64,000 bases of DNA from the NCBI GenBank assembly GCA_030015575.1, contig CM057344.1, positions 188,497,044 through 188,561,043 on the forward strand, written 5' to 3'. Below the pieces are notes generated by a model. It was not told the origin of the DNA, ran no database searches, and was given only the letters and a program-made list of their open reading frames with translations. Source of the stretch: Agapanthus africanus (Eukaryota; Streptophyta; Magnoliopsida; Asparagales; Amaryllidaceae). The translations under genes and the position numbers were made by a program. Shown here piece after piece: positions 1 to 12,131 of the stretch (positions are counted from its first letter, which is position 1; each line of letters opens with the position of its first letter).

Positions 1-1700
1 CAACTAAATGGAAGGAGGCCGATCAGCGTTACTCAACTTAGGAATGCTTCCAATTATGAGTAACCTGAAAGAGAAGCAAGTTCTCTTAATCACTACTATC
101 AACTGAATACCATTGACAAGTATCTACATCTTCGATCACTTTGAAGAATCCCGATACTCGCAACACCTGGTTCTCTACTTCATTCAAATACCTATAACTT
201 CTCCAAATTCGGACCCTGTGTTTCCACGAAACACCTGTCTAAAAACTAGAGAAGTCATAAGTAAACCGAATATAGTACGAGGACCATCCCCTCTGTCCTG
301 AAGGACCCTGGACAACATACAATACTCTGTATAAGTCCCTCGAGTCTGAAAACTCATTCACTGTGTGTCGTAGGTTGAAAACTGTACTTATGGTTAAGAA
401 GAATTACACCGCTGTTTAATGCTCCTTACCTAACCATCCACTGATATAGGTAAATGTCATCGACATAATTTCAAAAAGGTATATCTCACTCTATGAAAAT
501 AGACGTACAGATATATCGATTTGAAATTGGTGCATAACAGCGGATATTCAAAACCAAATATTTGCCGACCGGCAAACAGCCCAGATGACTTCCTTAAATA
601 TCACCGATTACAACGAATCCCGATATAATGAGGATGATCACCCAATTCCCAATAACTTACTCCTACTCATCATCTGTAAAACCATACAGATGTGAGAATC
701 ATACCTGGTAAATACATACCCTGGAGTAAGGACTAATTAGGAAATCAGTTTTCATTTAACAGTACACAGTGAAACTGAAACATTGAAATGTTTCGATGGG
801 GTATCCCGGTATTCCTAGTAATGCCTCTTCCAGATTCACGACTGTAACCGTGTAATTCTTTGCCACCTCTCCAAATCCCTTTATATGTCTTTAGTCATTA
901 CCTTCTGCACACCCCTTTAGGCCAAATGGTTTTCTTCCTTCCCTACCGTTCGGCACCAGCCTATGGTTTGGAAGAAGACTATCCAATAAGCATAATGGGT
1001 GTACTGTCCCAATCCTAGGAACACTCTCAATGCGAGAGAAGGTGAAGATAAAGGACACCTGAATATACCTTATTCCTATTTCTCCTGAACCAGAATCCAT
1101 CCCCGAACTGGAACAAGTTCCTTTCGAGTTCGTATATAACCATACGATGGAGTATCCAATAAACTGTGGATCTTCGTAGTGATACGGAGTGTCCTGGAGA
1201 AATACAAAGGTGATGTGGGAGTGGTAACGAAAAACTTGGTATGGTCGTGAATATCAGTAGCAATTTACTTTGCCCTCTTACTAATCCCTTGCTTTGTCTT
1301 AACTTAATACCTTCTGTACACCATCGTTATGCTAATTGGTTTTCTTCATTCCCCACTGTTCGGCACCAGCCTAAGGTTTGGAAGAAGACTATCCAATTTG
1401 CGTAATAGGTGTACTATCCCCTAATCTAGGGGTACTCACAACCTGAGAGAAGGTAAAAGGAAAAGACAACTGAATAGTCCTATCCGTTTTCTCCAGAACC
1501 TGAAACCATCCTTGAATTCCTTCGAGTTCGTATATAACCATACGATGGTTTTGTCCAATGGAAATGGACTTTCGTAGTAATACGGGGTGTCCTGGAGAAA
1601 AGGGTAAAAGTAGGAGTGGCAATGAGGTCTGCAACTCTGACAATCCAAAAGCCAGTGATAAGAAGGTTCGGTCAACTTGGTCACTGAGTCATAGTCTTAG
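1..1700 (-). pseudogene. Eroded gag-pol region of copia F
   Basis: A weak but ordered resemblance to copia A is visible on the minus strand. Around 290-400 the sequence aligns with the integrase start of A (about 8390-8480), where intact relatives read LGLIHSDVCGP. The stretch at about 430-700 lies where the GAG-pre-integrase region is expected. At 1697-1740 the junction with the leader matches the same junction in A (about 9255-9295) and C (about 52720-52750). No long frame remains open. The middle part (895-1640) is a duplicated block that I cannot assign to a domain. Confidence 0.45.
895..1640. repeat. Tandem duplication of about 405 bp inside copia F
   Basis: Two direct copies lie side by side, about 895-1233 and about 1306-1634. 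They share the strings GGCACCAGCCTA, GAAGAAGACTATCCAAT, TTCGAGTTCGTATATAACC and GTGTCCTGGAGAAA in the same order. By eye they are about 75-80 per cent identical with small length differences, so the duplication is not recent. The matching place in copia B and C holds single-copy sequence. Confidence 0.75.
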
Positions 1701-4005
1701 GGTCGGGTCAATGGTCGCTGCCAGAGAGAGAGAAAAGAAACACTCAGCGTGCACTCTAACCTAGATCAGAATGGTTACCAATTTATCTAATCTGGAAACC
1801 TCCCACTGTCATCTCAAATTCTCCTCCAAACCTAAAAGAAGAATTAGTCGGGGTCACCCGAGGAGTAAACCAACTCATCAGTGGGAATCGGGATCCAACT
1901 ATCATCGCATGATAACATGACGGAATCCGCTCACGCTATCACACTCCAGAAGGTATGCGCATATCTGGCAAGTTTCAGTTCTTTTGAAACTCCCGATGAG
2001 ATTTTTGCCCCATGCTCTTATGACCTTGGCGTGAGGTCAAAATATCATAAGTCACATATCAAGTTCTACCCATCATTATCCAGGCTAATTTGAATCCACC
2101 CATACATACCCTTGACGTAGGCCAAAATAGTAGTACGACTGTCCCAAACCAACGCATCTATCTATGCAACAGACAAATACCCGGCAGCTACCAAACACTA
2201 TGCCTTGGCGTGAGGTCAAAATACATAGCTTGAATACTACCGAATATTTAACTGAAATGATGGAGGGCTACGAATGGTTTCTGGCGAAAAACTTTAACGT
2301 AAAGAACTTGATATCGTTGAAGGAACCGGATAGCTTTTGAAAATATAGTGACGAAAACCTTTGCTAAAGATGTCACTCCCGGTGACGGGATCTCGGCTCT
2401 TTCCCCGTAGAATGAGGTGCAGGATATTCCAACTGAATACCACGATGCAAAGCAAAAGTAATCGGCTATAGTGAAGTTATTGCCCCGACACAAACTTTTG
2501 TCCAAGGGGTCACTCCCGGTGAAGGGATCTCGGCCCTTGCCTCGTCGACTGAGGAGCAGGATATTCCAACTGAATACCACGATGCAAAACAAAAGTGAAC
2601 GTCCTTGCAAATAACAGCTTTTTGAAAAATGTTCCAACAACATCAGATTAGGTTTGTTTTTAACTTTCATTGATCCGAATCAACGCAGTCCCATCAATTG
2701 ATCACACCACAAAGAACGAAAATAATATGACGTACGTATATGCCATCCGCATTCGCCACTGGGTCCCGTCATTACCCGTTAAGTTAGCTAACTAACGACA
2801 GAGCGGGGACTGGACTAGCGCGGATGCAAAACATATACAACATCTACTAATATATATACCAATATATTATATTCGCTCAAGGCGTGATAAAAATGCAACA
2901 TCACATAAATGTACAGCATCACAGAAACAATACAGATATCTGGGATCCCCGGGTTTCATAGAGCCGCTGAAACCCGACGTTCCCCTGGTCGTGTGGATAG
3001 CCTGTGCAATGAAATCCTAGACCCCTACGGGCGCGGCAAGTTACCCGCCAAAACCTGAAGCGAGGCAGCCCCCTTCAGCACCGTGAATGGACCACCCAGC
3101 ACTTCACGGAATCCGGTAACTTGGGCACCCCTCCTGGGTCAACCTGTATCCCCTACGAGTGCGGCGAATAGCCTGCCAATTCTAGAGTGAAGCCCCCTCC
3201 GTCCCAATGCCATGAGATGCGGGCTCGTTGCCCTCTAGAACCCGGCTATCCGTGCACCCCTCCGCGGGGTAATCCTAGCACAGAAAGTAAAATATACATA
3301 CACCGGGTACATCGACCGCAACCTGGTCGTGCCCCAAAAAAATAATACAAACAGGCAGTGACGGCAGTCCATATGTCGGACGCTCGCCCCGCAATATCAA
3401 ATGTACATAATACAACAAAAACTGTACTAGCATTGCATCCAGGCTATCCCCACGACCGATCCGCAACATCACAGCAAAATCACAAAACATCAACGTGAAA
3501 GTCACGTTCGCAAATCCGTCTAACCGGGCTATAGCAGTTAGACTGGATTTACCGATCAAGTGACATTCACGGTCGCAGATATAATATAAAAACTGTGAAA
3601 TAATGTGTTTTAAATATCCGATCGATCAAATTTTATCAAGTGGGCCCCCAAGTACTACTGTAGCACATCAAGAAATTCTGGGCCCAATATTAATATTCCA
3701 AAACCCCTAAAATCACCCCAGAAGCCCGCTGGAAAAGTTTGACCAATTGAACATTCCATAATGCGGCGGAACCGCGGCCCAATGTGGGGTTTGGCCGCGG
3801 TTCCGCGCTTCCCTTGAATGATCAATTTGTCGAATTTCTCCAGTAGTCTTAGAACTTCCAGTACATTAGTTTTTTACAACCTGAAAAATTTTCCGACTCC
3901 AAAAAATTTCAACAGAAAACTGATGTGAAGAAAACGCGGATTTTGGAATTTTGGTCGATCGGAAATGTAAACACATTAAACCAAGCTAGACTAAGTTAAT
4001 GGTAA
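1700..4005 (-). other. Untranslated leader of copia F
   Basis: This non-coding stretch between gag and the primer-binding site aligns in patches with the leaders of A, B and C. It carries the three-hairpin array. Hairpin one is 2017-2051 with outer stem CTTATGA/TCATAAG. The middle core is 2112-2125. Hairpin three is 2198-2228 with outer stem CTATG/CATAG. It also carries the conserved palindromic block, 2778-2796. Small open frames here are not conserved among the four elements, and I see no gene in it. BARE-1, the best-known relative, is known for a leader of about this length. Confidence 0.65.
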
Positions 4006-4018
4006 GGCTCTGATACCA
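4006..4018 (-). other. Primer-binding site of copia F
   Basis: On the minus strand this reads TGGTATCAGAGCC, the standard complement of the 3' end of plant initiator tRNA-Met. It lies one base inside the 5' LTR and would prime minus-strand DNA synthesis. Confidence 0.85.
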
Positions 4019-4019
4019 C

Positions 4020-6233
4020 TGTAAGTGCACGGCGGCACCCCGGCCGTCAATCTGACGGCAAAATGCGGAAGCGGTGATAAACTTTAATTTTGCAAACTAG
4101 CAAACCGGCACCACCGCGCACTAAACACCCGGATCGAACCATTAACTAGTCCTAGCTAACTACAAGATAGGGAATAGAGATATACCGACTGATCCGAGTC
4201 CTCCGGTCTTCTCGTCGTCGTCCCGATCTCCCGCGGAATGTCCTGTCTCCACCTCGTCGCTGGAAGTGCACCACATCGCCTACATCTTTTACGGACTAAA
4301 CCTCAATACCGAGGCAACTCGGGCACGAAGCTGGCTAGTCGACGTGCCCAAGGTTTACTGTAGAATATGGTGTAGAACTTGTGTCTCAATTTTGGGGTAG
4401 TGGAGGTGCCATTTTTTTGGTGGAGGAAAGAAAGGATATTTTAGATGAACTAGAGAGCATTTTTCTTAGCACCATGAGAACAAAAATGCCACACCCAAAA
4501 ATGAATCAATCAAATCCCCTAAGGGAATGGCCGGCCCATTGGAGTGGAGAGACGAGCATGAGAGTGAGAGAGAATGGATTGATCAATAATGCAAAGAAAT
4601 GATAGCTAGGAAAAGTCCAACACTCAACAACCATATCATCTCCCATCATCACATCCAAAGTCAAGCCATCATGAAAATAAAGTCAATCAATGATGAAGTA
4701 AACAAGTCAAATGGTGGAGGAATGGTTCACCATCATGATACAAAGAAATATGCAAAAAAACCCTCCACAAATTGCTTATTTGCACAAATGCAAATAAGCC
4801 CTCCTCCACCAATCTTCGGCCAATGAACGATACAAAGGAAATCGGCCGAAACGGAAAGCAAACCGGCAACTCCAGAAAACTGGTCCCGTAATAAATTACA
4901 GGAAAACCCCGCTACTGTGTATACACACCCGCATGTGTATTCCGACCGGAATACACATGCAATGAGACAAACTTTACACTGTACTATACTAGCAACCGAC
5001 TTAAACCAAAGCCGGCTAGAAATATCCGTTCGATCCTGATCTGTGCAATACCGCACGTATCTGATCGAACCCTGCCATATATCCATACGGCCTGCAGTAC
5101 AAACTGTCCGATCCTGATCCGTGCAATACCGCACGTATCTGATCGGACCTTGCCATATCTCCATACGGCCTCTACAGCTTTTCGCCCGAAAGCTTGAGTA
5201 ACTGAATGTGGGGGACTCTAAAGACTCGTCAACACCTTGGTTGTGGATTTAACCACTAGCACGTCAGAGGTATAAGCCAATACGTAACGGGCTACCAGGT
5301 ATTGACCAAAAGGGACGTCTGTGAGCGAACTCAGCCTGACACCCTACTGAGCCTGTCAGTGACAATATCCATACAGTCCGGTCCGTTCGTCTATGAGCAT
5401 CGCATGGCGGGCCTAGGGGGTTGGTAAAAGTCAGACCCCCAAAAGCGGTACAAGTCGTGTCGGAGTGTAGCCCAGAACACCCTGAGATACTACTGGAATA
5501 CCTACCAGTAAATCTCCTTGCCTCGGCCGAGGGCTTCGTATAATGGCTCTCCTAGACACAGCGCGACCTCACCCCCAATACCGGGAGAGACGAACCCCTG
5601 AAGATACGCTCACTGCCTCCATGTGGCTCGGGACTGTACCCAACTAAAACCTGTTTGCACGTCTCCTTTGAGCGTGGTAGGGTAGTAATCAAAGTACAGT
5701 GGGAACTAACACGAGACAAATGACGATCCCCAGATCGATGAACTAACCTGTACACATGTCACCAGGGAACTGCCATCTGACGTCTGGTATATGACCAACT
5801 AGCATGTTCCCGGCGAGTCCTGTCCGGTGTACTCATAACCCAATGAGCACCTGTATACATCTTAGGTGATCCAACTGACACCAATGGCTTATGAGACCGG
5901 CCACCGCCCCTTGTCGGGGTCTCGACTGTATACACTAGTCTACTCTGGAGAATCGATGCCCTGTCTCGAAACTCTCACGACTAGGGACCATTTAAGGATG
6001 TGCTTATAGACCCCCAGCTCCCACTTATATGATCGCCCTCATACTGCTGGTGGTCAAGCGAGAATCCTAGGGGCTCTACCAACGTGTAATAGCGACCTGT
6101 CAGGTCACCTAAGCAATACACGATGATAAAGATAAACCAGATAGCATACTATCATCTCGAGTAAGACTGTCCTTACCGGGATAGGTCCTCCCTCAATCAT
6201 TGCAATCACGTGCCTGTGATCCAATAATTAACA
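4020..6233 (-). repeat. 5' LTR of copia F
   Basis: This LTR of about 2.2 kb starts TGTTAATTATTGG and ends CACTTACA on the minus strand, with the usual TG...CA ends. The half nearest 6233 shares a conserved core with the other copia LTRs here. Examples are ACTCTAAAGACTCGTCAA near 5216 and the AATACCGGGAGAGACGAA string near 5577. The half nearest 4020 is unlike A, B or C. No TTGAC array like that of B and C is present. Confidence 0.85.
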
Positions 6234-9060
6234 CTGAGGGCACTATCTCCAACAGATGGAACCATTCCAAGTTCAGTAATGAACTTCTTGATCCAGACAG
6301 CCTCTTTGGCAGCATCGTTGGCAGCGATGTATTCAGCCTCCATCGTCGAGTCTGCCACGGTTTCCTGCTTGGAACTCTTCCAGCTAACCGCCCCTCCGTA
6401 AAGGGTAAAGACAAAGCCCGACTGCGACTTGGAGTTGTCCTTATCACTCTGGAAGCTCGAATCGGTAAAGGACTCCACTTGGAGTTCGCCGTTACCATAC
6501 ACCAAGAGCATCTCTTTAGTCCTTCGTAAGTACTTGAGAATGCTCTTCACAGCTGTCCAGTGACTCTCTCCAGGATCAGCTTGATACCTGCTCACTATAC
6601 TTAGTGAGTATGCAACATCGGGTCTGGTACATAGCATCGCGTACATGATAGAGCCTACAGCCGAAGCATAGGGTATCTCTTGCATGCGAGCTCTCTCCAA
6701 ATCAGTCTTGGGAGACATCTCTTTGGAGAGAGTGACTCCAGAGATCGTGGGTAAGTTCCCACGCTTGGATTCTTCCATACTAAACCTCTTTAGTATGGTG
6801 TCAATGTACCTGGATTGGGACAATCCCAATATCCGTTTGGATCTATCTCTATAGATCCTAATTCCCAATATGCAGGAGGCATCACCAAGATCTTTTATTG
6901 AGAATCTTTATGATAAGAAGAGCTTGACCGATTGCAGCATAGGAATATCATTTCCTATCAAGAGTATGTCGTCCACGTACAATACGAGGAAGACAACCTT
7001 ACTCTCTGCCACCTTCTTGTAGATACAAGGTTCATCTGGATTTTTGACGAAATCAAACTCTTTGATAACGACGTCAAAGCAGATGTTCCAACTCCGCGAT
7101 GCTTGCTTTAATCCATAAATGGATTTGAGCAGCTTGCACACCTTTCCGCTGCTCCCACTGTCTACGAAGCCCTCTGGCTGAGTCATGTACACGCACTCTT
7201 CTAAATCACCATTTAGAAAGGCGGTCTTAACATCCATTTGCCAGATTTCGTAATCATGATATGCAGCGATGGCAAGCATGATCCGGATGGATTTAAGCAT
7301 AGCCACTGGAGAAAAGGTTTCGTCATAGTCCACACCTGGTCTTTGACGAAAACCCTTTGCTACAAGTCTAGCTTTGAAAGTCTCCACTTTCCCATCTACA
7401 CCAAGTTTTTGCTTGAAGATCCACTTGCTCCCAATGGGTTTTACCCCTTCAGGAGCAACATCCAAAGTCCATACTTTGTTGGTGTACATGGATTCCATCT
7501 CGGACCGCATAGCATCCAGCCATTTCACTGAGTCCCTACTCGTGATGGCCTGCTCGAAGCTAGTTGGGTCATCATCCTCCATGATGCAATCCTCGCTCCC
7601 ACCATCCATGAGAAAACCGTAGTATCTCTCAGGTGGGCGAGGAACCCTACTAGATCGGCGGAGAGGCTGAGGTTCATCGGGAACTACTGAATCCTCTGGT
7701 TCAACTGTTGTAGTCTGTATTGCTGGAACCTCTTCCAGTTCTACCTCCTTGCCACTAATCTCTTTTTCAAGAAATTCCTTTTCTAAAAAGGTGGCATGTC
7801 GAGAAACAAACACCTTTTGTTCCTCGGTGTGGTAGAAGATATACCCGCGTGAATGCTTGGGATATCCAATAAACTTACACAAAATGGACCTTGCCGCGAG
7901 TTTGTCCGGATTTTGCGTTTTTACATATGCCGGACAACCCCATATCTTAACATAATTAAGACATGGTCTCTTTCCTTTCCATATCTCATATGGAGTGGTT
8001 GGCACGGTTTTGGTAGGAACCATATTCAATAGGTCTGCAGCTGTTTCCAGTGCGTATCCCCAGAAGGAAATAGGTAACTCAGCTGTGCTTATCATAGAGC
8101 GCACCATATCTAATAGGGTGCGGTTCCTCCGTTCTGATACACCGTTGTGCTGTGGTGTATATGGAGGAGTCAGCTGAGAGAGAATCCCATTCTCTTTTAG
8201 GAAGTCCAGGAATTCATTGCTTAAGTATTCTCCTCCTCGATCAGATCGAAGGATTTTAATACTTTTTCCGGTTTGGTTCTCGACTTCTTGTTTATATTCT
8301 CTAAATTTCTCAAAAGCTTCTGATTTGTGTTTCATCAGGAACACATATCCAAATCTAGAGAGATCGTCAGTGAATGTAATGAAGTACGAAGAATCATCCC
8401 TGGCATGTGTAGACATGGGACCACATACATCACTATGTATAAGTCCCAAGAGTTCGGTAACTCTTTCTCCGTGTCCCGTAAACGGAGTTTTGGTCATCTT
8501 GCCTTTGAGACATGACTGGCAAGTGTCATAAGATGAAAATTCGAACGAATTCAAATATCCATCCTTATGCAACTTAGCCAGTCGTGTAACATTGATGTGA
8601 CCCAGTCTACAATGCCACAAGAAGGATTCGTTCAGTTCTGAACTCTTCCTCTTGTGTGTGTTTGTTATGCTCAGAACTGTTGATTGATTTAGAACATAAA
8701 TGCCATTGCACAACGTGCCTGATCCAACCAACTTTTGGTTACGGAAAATGTTCATAACATTGTCCTGTAATACAAAATTATATCCCTCTTTACTCAATAA
8801 AGAAACCGATATAATGTTGCATATCAGGTTCGGCATGTAATAGCATTCGTTCAAAACCAATGTATTACCAGTTGGTAATACAAGGTGATATTCCCCGACA
8901 GTCTTAGCTGCAACAATTGCACCATTTCCAACTCTAATGTCTTTATCACCTTCTCCAAGCTCTCTACCTTTCCTAAGCCCATGTAACTGATTACATATAT
9001 GGGATCCTGACCCGGTATCTAATACCTAGGACGTAGAGCAAATGGAGAAACAGTTCTCTG
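6234..9060 (-). pseudogene. Pol region of copia A: protease remnant, integrase, reverse transcriptase, RNase H start
   Basis: On the minus strand the order is Ty1/copia: protease, integrase, reverse transcriptase, RNase H. The zinc-finger GAG-pre-integrase part (WHCRLGHIN ... CQSCLKGK) lies about 8500-8620. The integrase core (LIHSDVCGPM, PYTPQHNGVSERRNRTLL) is about 7950-8470. The reverse transcriptase reads MDVKTAFLNGDLEE and YVDDILLIGND, about 6960-7520. The RNase H start (ADSTMEAEYIAA) is near 6330. The sequence is close to copia B and C throughout and resembles barley BARE-1, which places it in the Angela lineage. It is a relic with several breaks and is interrupted on the left by copia F. 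Confidence 0.85.
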
Positions 9061-9249
9061 TAACGAACACACCCGAAGAAAATGCATCAACATGTACTTT
9101 CTTCATTCGGGTGGCATGGGAATCCTGGTATTCCCCTATATCCTGTTCATTCCTATAACTCTTATAAGAAAGAACGGGACCAACGTTCCCCAGCACAGTA
9201 TAACATGCGGGTTCGGTCAATACATCCATATTATTATCTTGATTAGGGC

Positions 9250-12117
9250 ATGAAATGGTCGCTACCTGGAGAGAGAGAGAAGAAAACACTTTAGCGTATG
9301 CTCGTGCAAGATCAGATTGGTTATTATCTTATCTAATCAGGATGGCTCCCACTGGTTTTTATCAAATCTTCCTTCAAACCCTAAAAGGAAAGACTAGCCG
9401 GGATTAATTACACACTGCAAGTTCGCCAATCTTTCAGCCAGGCCAGTGTCGGTACTTTGAGGGAGGTCCCCCGTGCTTTCGCACGAACCTAATTAATGTA
9501 AACCTCATTTTCCCAGAGGCGTAACCCCGTTGACACCTTTCTAGACACCTACTTGATCAGCTAATTGCAATGTGTAAAACTCTCCCAGGAGTAACTCTTA
9601 CTCGCAGTGGGTATCGGGATCCAACTATCTCATAGAAGGTATGCAATCTTATTGCAAATTTCAACACTTGAAATTCCCGATAATATTTTGCCTCTAGCGT
9701 CCTATGACCTTGACGCAGGCCAACAAACCATAGTGCGCTAGTCAAGTTCAACCCGTCATTTCCTGATTGAATTAAACCCACCCGTACGACCCTTGACGCA
9801 GGCCAACAAAGTCGCACGACTACCCTAATCCAATCTGCATCATATGCATAAGCAGATAAATACTAGTTAGCTACCGCACACTACGCCTTGACGCAGGCCA
9901 ACAAACGTAGCCCGAATACTAACTACTACTTATCTGAAATGACGGAGGGCTACGACAGGTTTTTCTGAAAACCTATTGCGTAATGAACTTGATATCGTTG
10001 TAGAATCAAATGAAGTTTTAAAATGGAATGATTTTGAGGCCTTTCTAGTTTTGCTAAAGGGGTCACTCCCGATGAAGGGATCGTCGGCCCTTTCCTCGTC
10101 GAATGAGGTGCGGGATATATCATATATCACTGTGCAAAGCAGAAACTATAGAAGCAGTCAAAAGCAAACCGAGTATGTAGCATCTGCCAGTTATTGCTAA
10201 AGGAGTCACTCCCAGTGAAGGGATTTCGGTCCTTTCCTCATCGAATAAGGTGCAGGGTATATCATATATACCGCTATGCAAAGTAAGAACTGTAGCTACC
10301 TGTTTTGTTTTAAAATTTGATTCTACAACATCTTAGGTTTCTTTTCTTTCATTAATCACATTAATGAAGTCCCATCATTTAAGTCACCTAAAAATCACAG
10401 ATAAATACGACGTACACTTATGCCATCCGCATTCGCCTGGATGTCCCCTCGTGCACCGTTAGGTTAGGTAACTAACGACAGAGCAGGGCAGGGCTAGTGC
10501 GAGTGCAAAACATAAGTAACGTCTATATAATATATCATATATACTATATACTGTATCTATCACAGAACATCACATGATCACATCACAGATATCACAGCAG
10601 ACGAAACATATGAAACATTGGATATACTAGGACGTTCGTGTTTTCAATACGAGCCAGTATAAAACACGGATTCCACGGTCGTGATGAATAGCCAATCCCA
10701 CACCCCTAGACCCCTACGAGAGCGGCAAGCAACCCTACCAATTCTAGGGTTAGGAGACCCGGACTCGACTCCTCGAGATGGTCTCCCACTGGACCCTAGA
10801 ACCCGGTTACTTGTGCTCCCCTCCTTGGGTCTATCCTAATGCGGAAAAGTAAATAATATACAAAAGGTGACAACTTCCGCAACCTGGAAGTGCCCCAAAT
10901 AAAAGAATATTACATACAAGTTTTTACATGAATGAAAATGAAAAACACTCATCTCACATAAAAAACCCCGGCTATTCAAACACGACGATCCAATATAACA
11001 CATCCAGCAACACATAACATCACATGTCATCAACGTAAGTAAATATGCGCATCCCAATTGTCGTTGACATATAGCAACGAAACCGGCGATATCACATATT
11101 ACACTTACGGTCACAGAAAAGAAAGTATAAAACTACAACAATTGGAATCCGCAACCTCTATAGACATTGCATGCCTGATCAAATGAAATACTTAGACATC
11201 ACATGCCTAACAATTATAAACCCCGCATTTTAGTCTCATTACCCAAAACTATTTTCAATATCAAGTGAGACTAAAGTGCCAGATTTATAACATTCATTCA
11301 GTTATCTCATAACTGTTTGTGAATTCCAATTATTGTATCCTATTCCGGATAAATAGAAAATATTAAACTTTCCGATCGAACATTCGAACACCCAAGTTTT
11401 CCCGACACCGATCAACACATGAAATAAGTTCAAAGATATTCATTTCATGCCTCAGTACCAACGGTCCAGCCGTAGAAGGGTCAAGCCAACGCCTCACATG
11501 TGGCACGCCGTACTGCCCCAAACCCAAAGGTTCAAAGGGCAGTTCAAGACGGTCACATAATCGAGTTAAGGTTTGTTGTCTTCTGGAGGGACCATCGCGT
11601 TACTTGCACTACTCAGAACGTACTTAAACCACAGAAAAATCCAACACTTGGATATTTTCCGGCAGGGGAAAGATTGGTTATTTACATCCGGTCGAACTTT
11701 TTAACATATTCCAAAATATCCGGAAAGCCACACAGACAAAATCTGATAATCCGATCGAAAACATCGAAGCTCTAAAACACCTCAAAAAATTCAACTCTTG
11801 AATAAATATTAAAAATATCCATAAAACTCAGCTGCTGAAATGATGAATTATTGTGCAAAAATTACAGGAAAATCCCTTTAGTTGGCTGCGGAACCGCCGC
11901 AGAAGCCAAGCTTCTGCCGCGGTTCCGCCGCACTTTTGACTGTTCATGAGGTAAATTTTGCACCGTAGTTCATAGAATTCCCTGCTGAATTTTTTAAGCA
12001 TTTTTAATCTGGAAAAATCCTAGTTTTTAGAAAAAGTCCAGAGAGCACTTAGGGTTTTAGGGTTTCGGTTCGATCGGGTTTCAAACGTCGTCTAAGCATC
12101 GCCTAAGGCTCTAGCTA
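9250..12117 (-). other. Untranslated leader of copia A
   Basis: Long non-coding leader, about 0.7 kb longer than those of B and C. The three-hairpin array is at 9702-9733 (outer stem CTATG/CATAG), 9784-9817 (CGAC/GTCG within an imperfect 7-bp stem) and 9881-9910 (CTACG/CGTAG). All three share inner stem TTGAC/GCCAA around loop GCAG as written on the plus strand. The palindromic block is at 10458-10476. Part of the extra length (about 11360-11760) resembles the interior of gypsy E. No gene is evident. Confidence 0.65.
11360..11760. repeat. Segment of copia A leader resembling the interior of gypsy E
   Basis: This stretch aligns co-linearly, by eye at roughly 70 per cent, with 43125-43440 in gypsy E. 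Shared landmarks in order are CGATCGA, TTTCCCGA, CAGCC(G/A)TAGAAGGG, GCCTCAC, AAGGTTCAAA, TCGAGTTA, TCACTTGCA or TTACTTGCA, and TCGAACTTTTTA. The leaders of B, C and F lack it. I cannot tell whether A took it from an E-like element, the reverse, or both from a third source. Confidence 0.6.
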
Positions 12118-12130
12118 GGCTTTGATACCA
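12118..12130 (-). other. Primer-binding site of copia A
   Basis: The minus strand reads TGGTATCAAAGCC, an initiator tRNA-Met type site placed one base from the 5' LTR. Confidence 0.8.
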
Positions 12131-12131
12131 C

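Larger units (their letters stand above)
1..6233 (-). mobile_element. Copia element F, right (5') part, nested in copia A
   Basis: This Ty1/copia-type LTR retrotransposon lies on the minus strand and continues left of the window. Reading leftward from 6233 it shows a 5' LTR, a primer-binding site, a long leader and the eroded start of the coding region. Its 5' end abuts the pol of copia A. The A sequence to its right aligns with copia B up to position 6234 and would continue on the far side of F, so F is an insertion into A. The candidate target duplication is CTGAG at 6234-6238, but its partner is off-window. The LTR resembles those of A, B and C only in its U3-side half, so F is a separate subfamily. 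It is heavily broken, with many breaks. No age can be given because only one LTR is in the window. Confidence 0.8.

Noticed and set aside
2248-2670. 140-residue open frame in the leader of F
   Set aside because: It overlaps two near-repeated non-coding segments (about 2370-2440 and 2505-2590) and is not conserved in the leaders of A, B or C.
9976-10200. Small frames in the A leader as upstream regulatory peptides
   Set aside because: Their starts and reading frames are not kept in B, C or F, whereas the RNA hairpins are.
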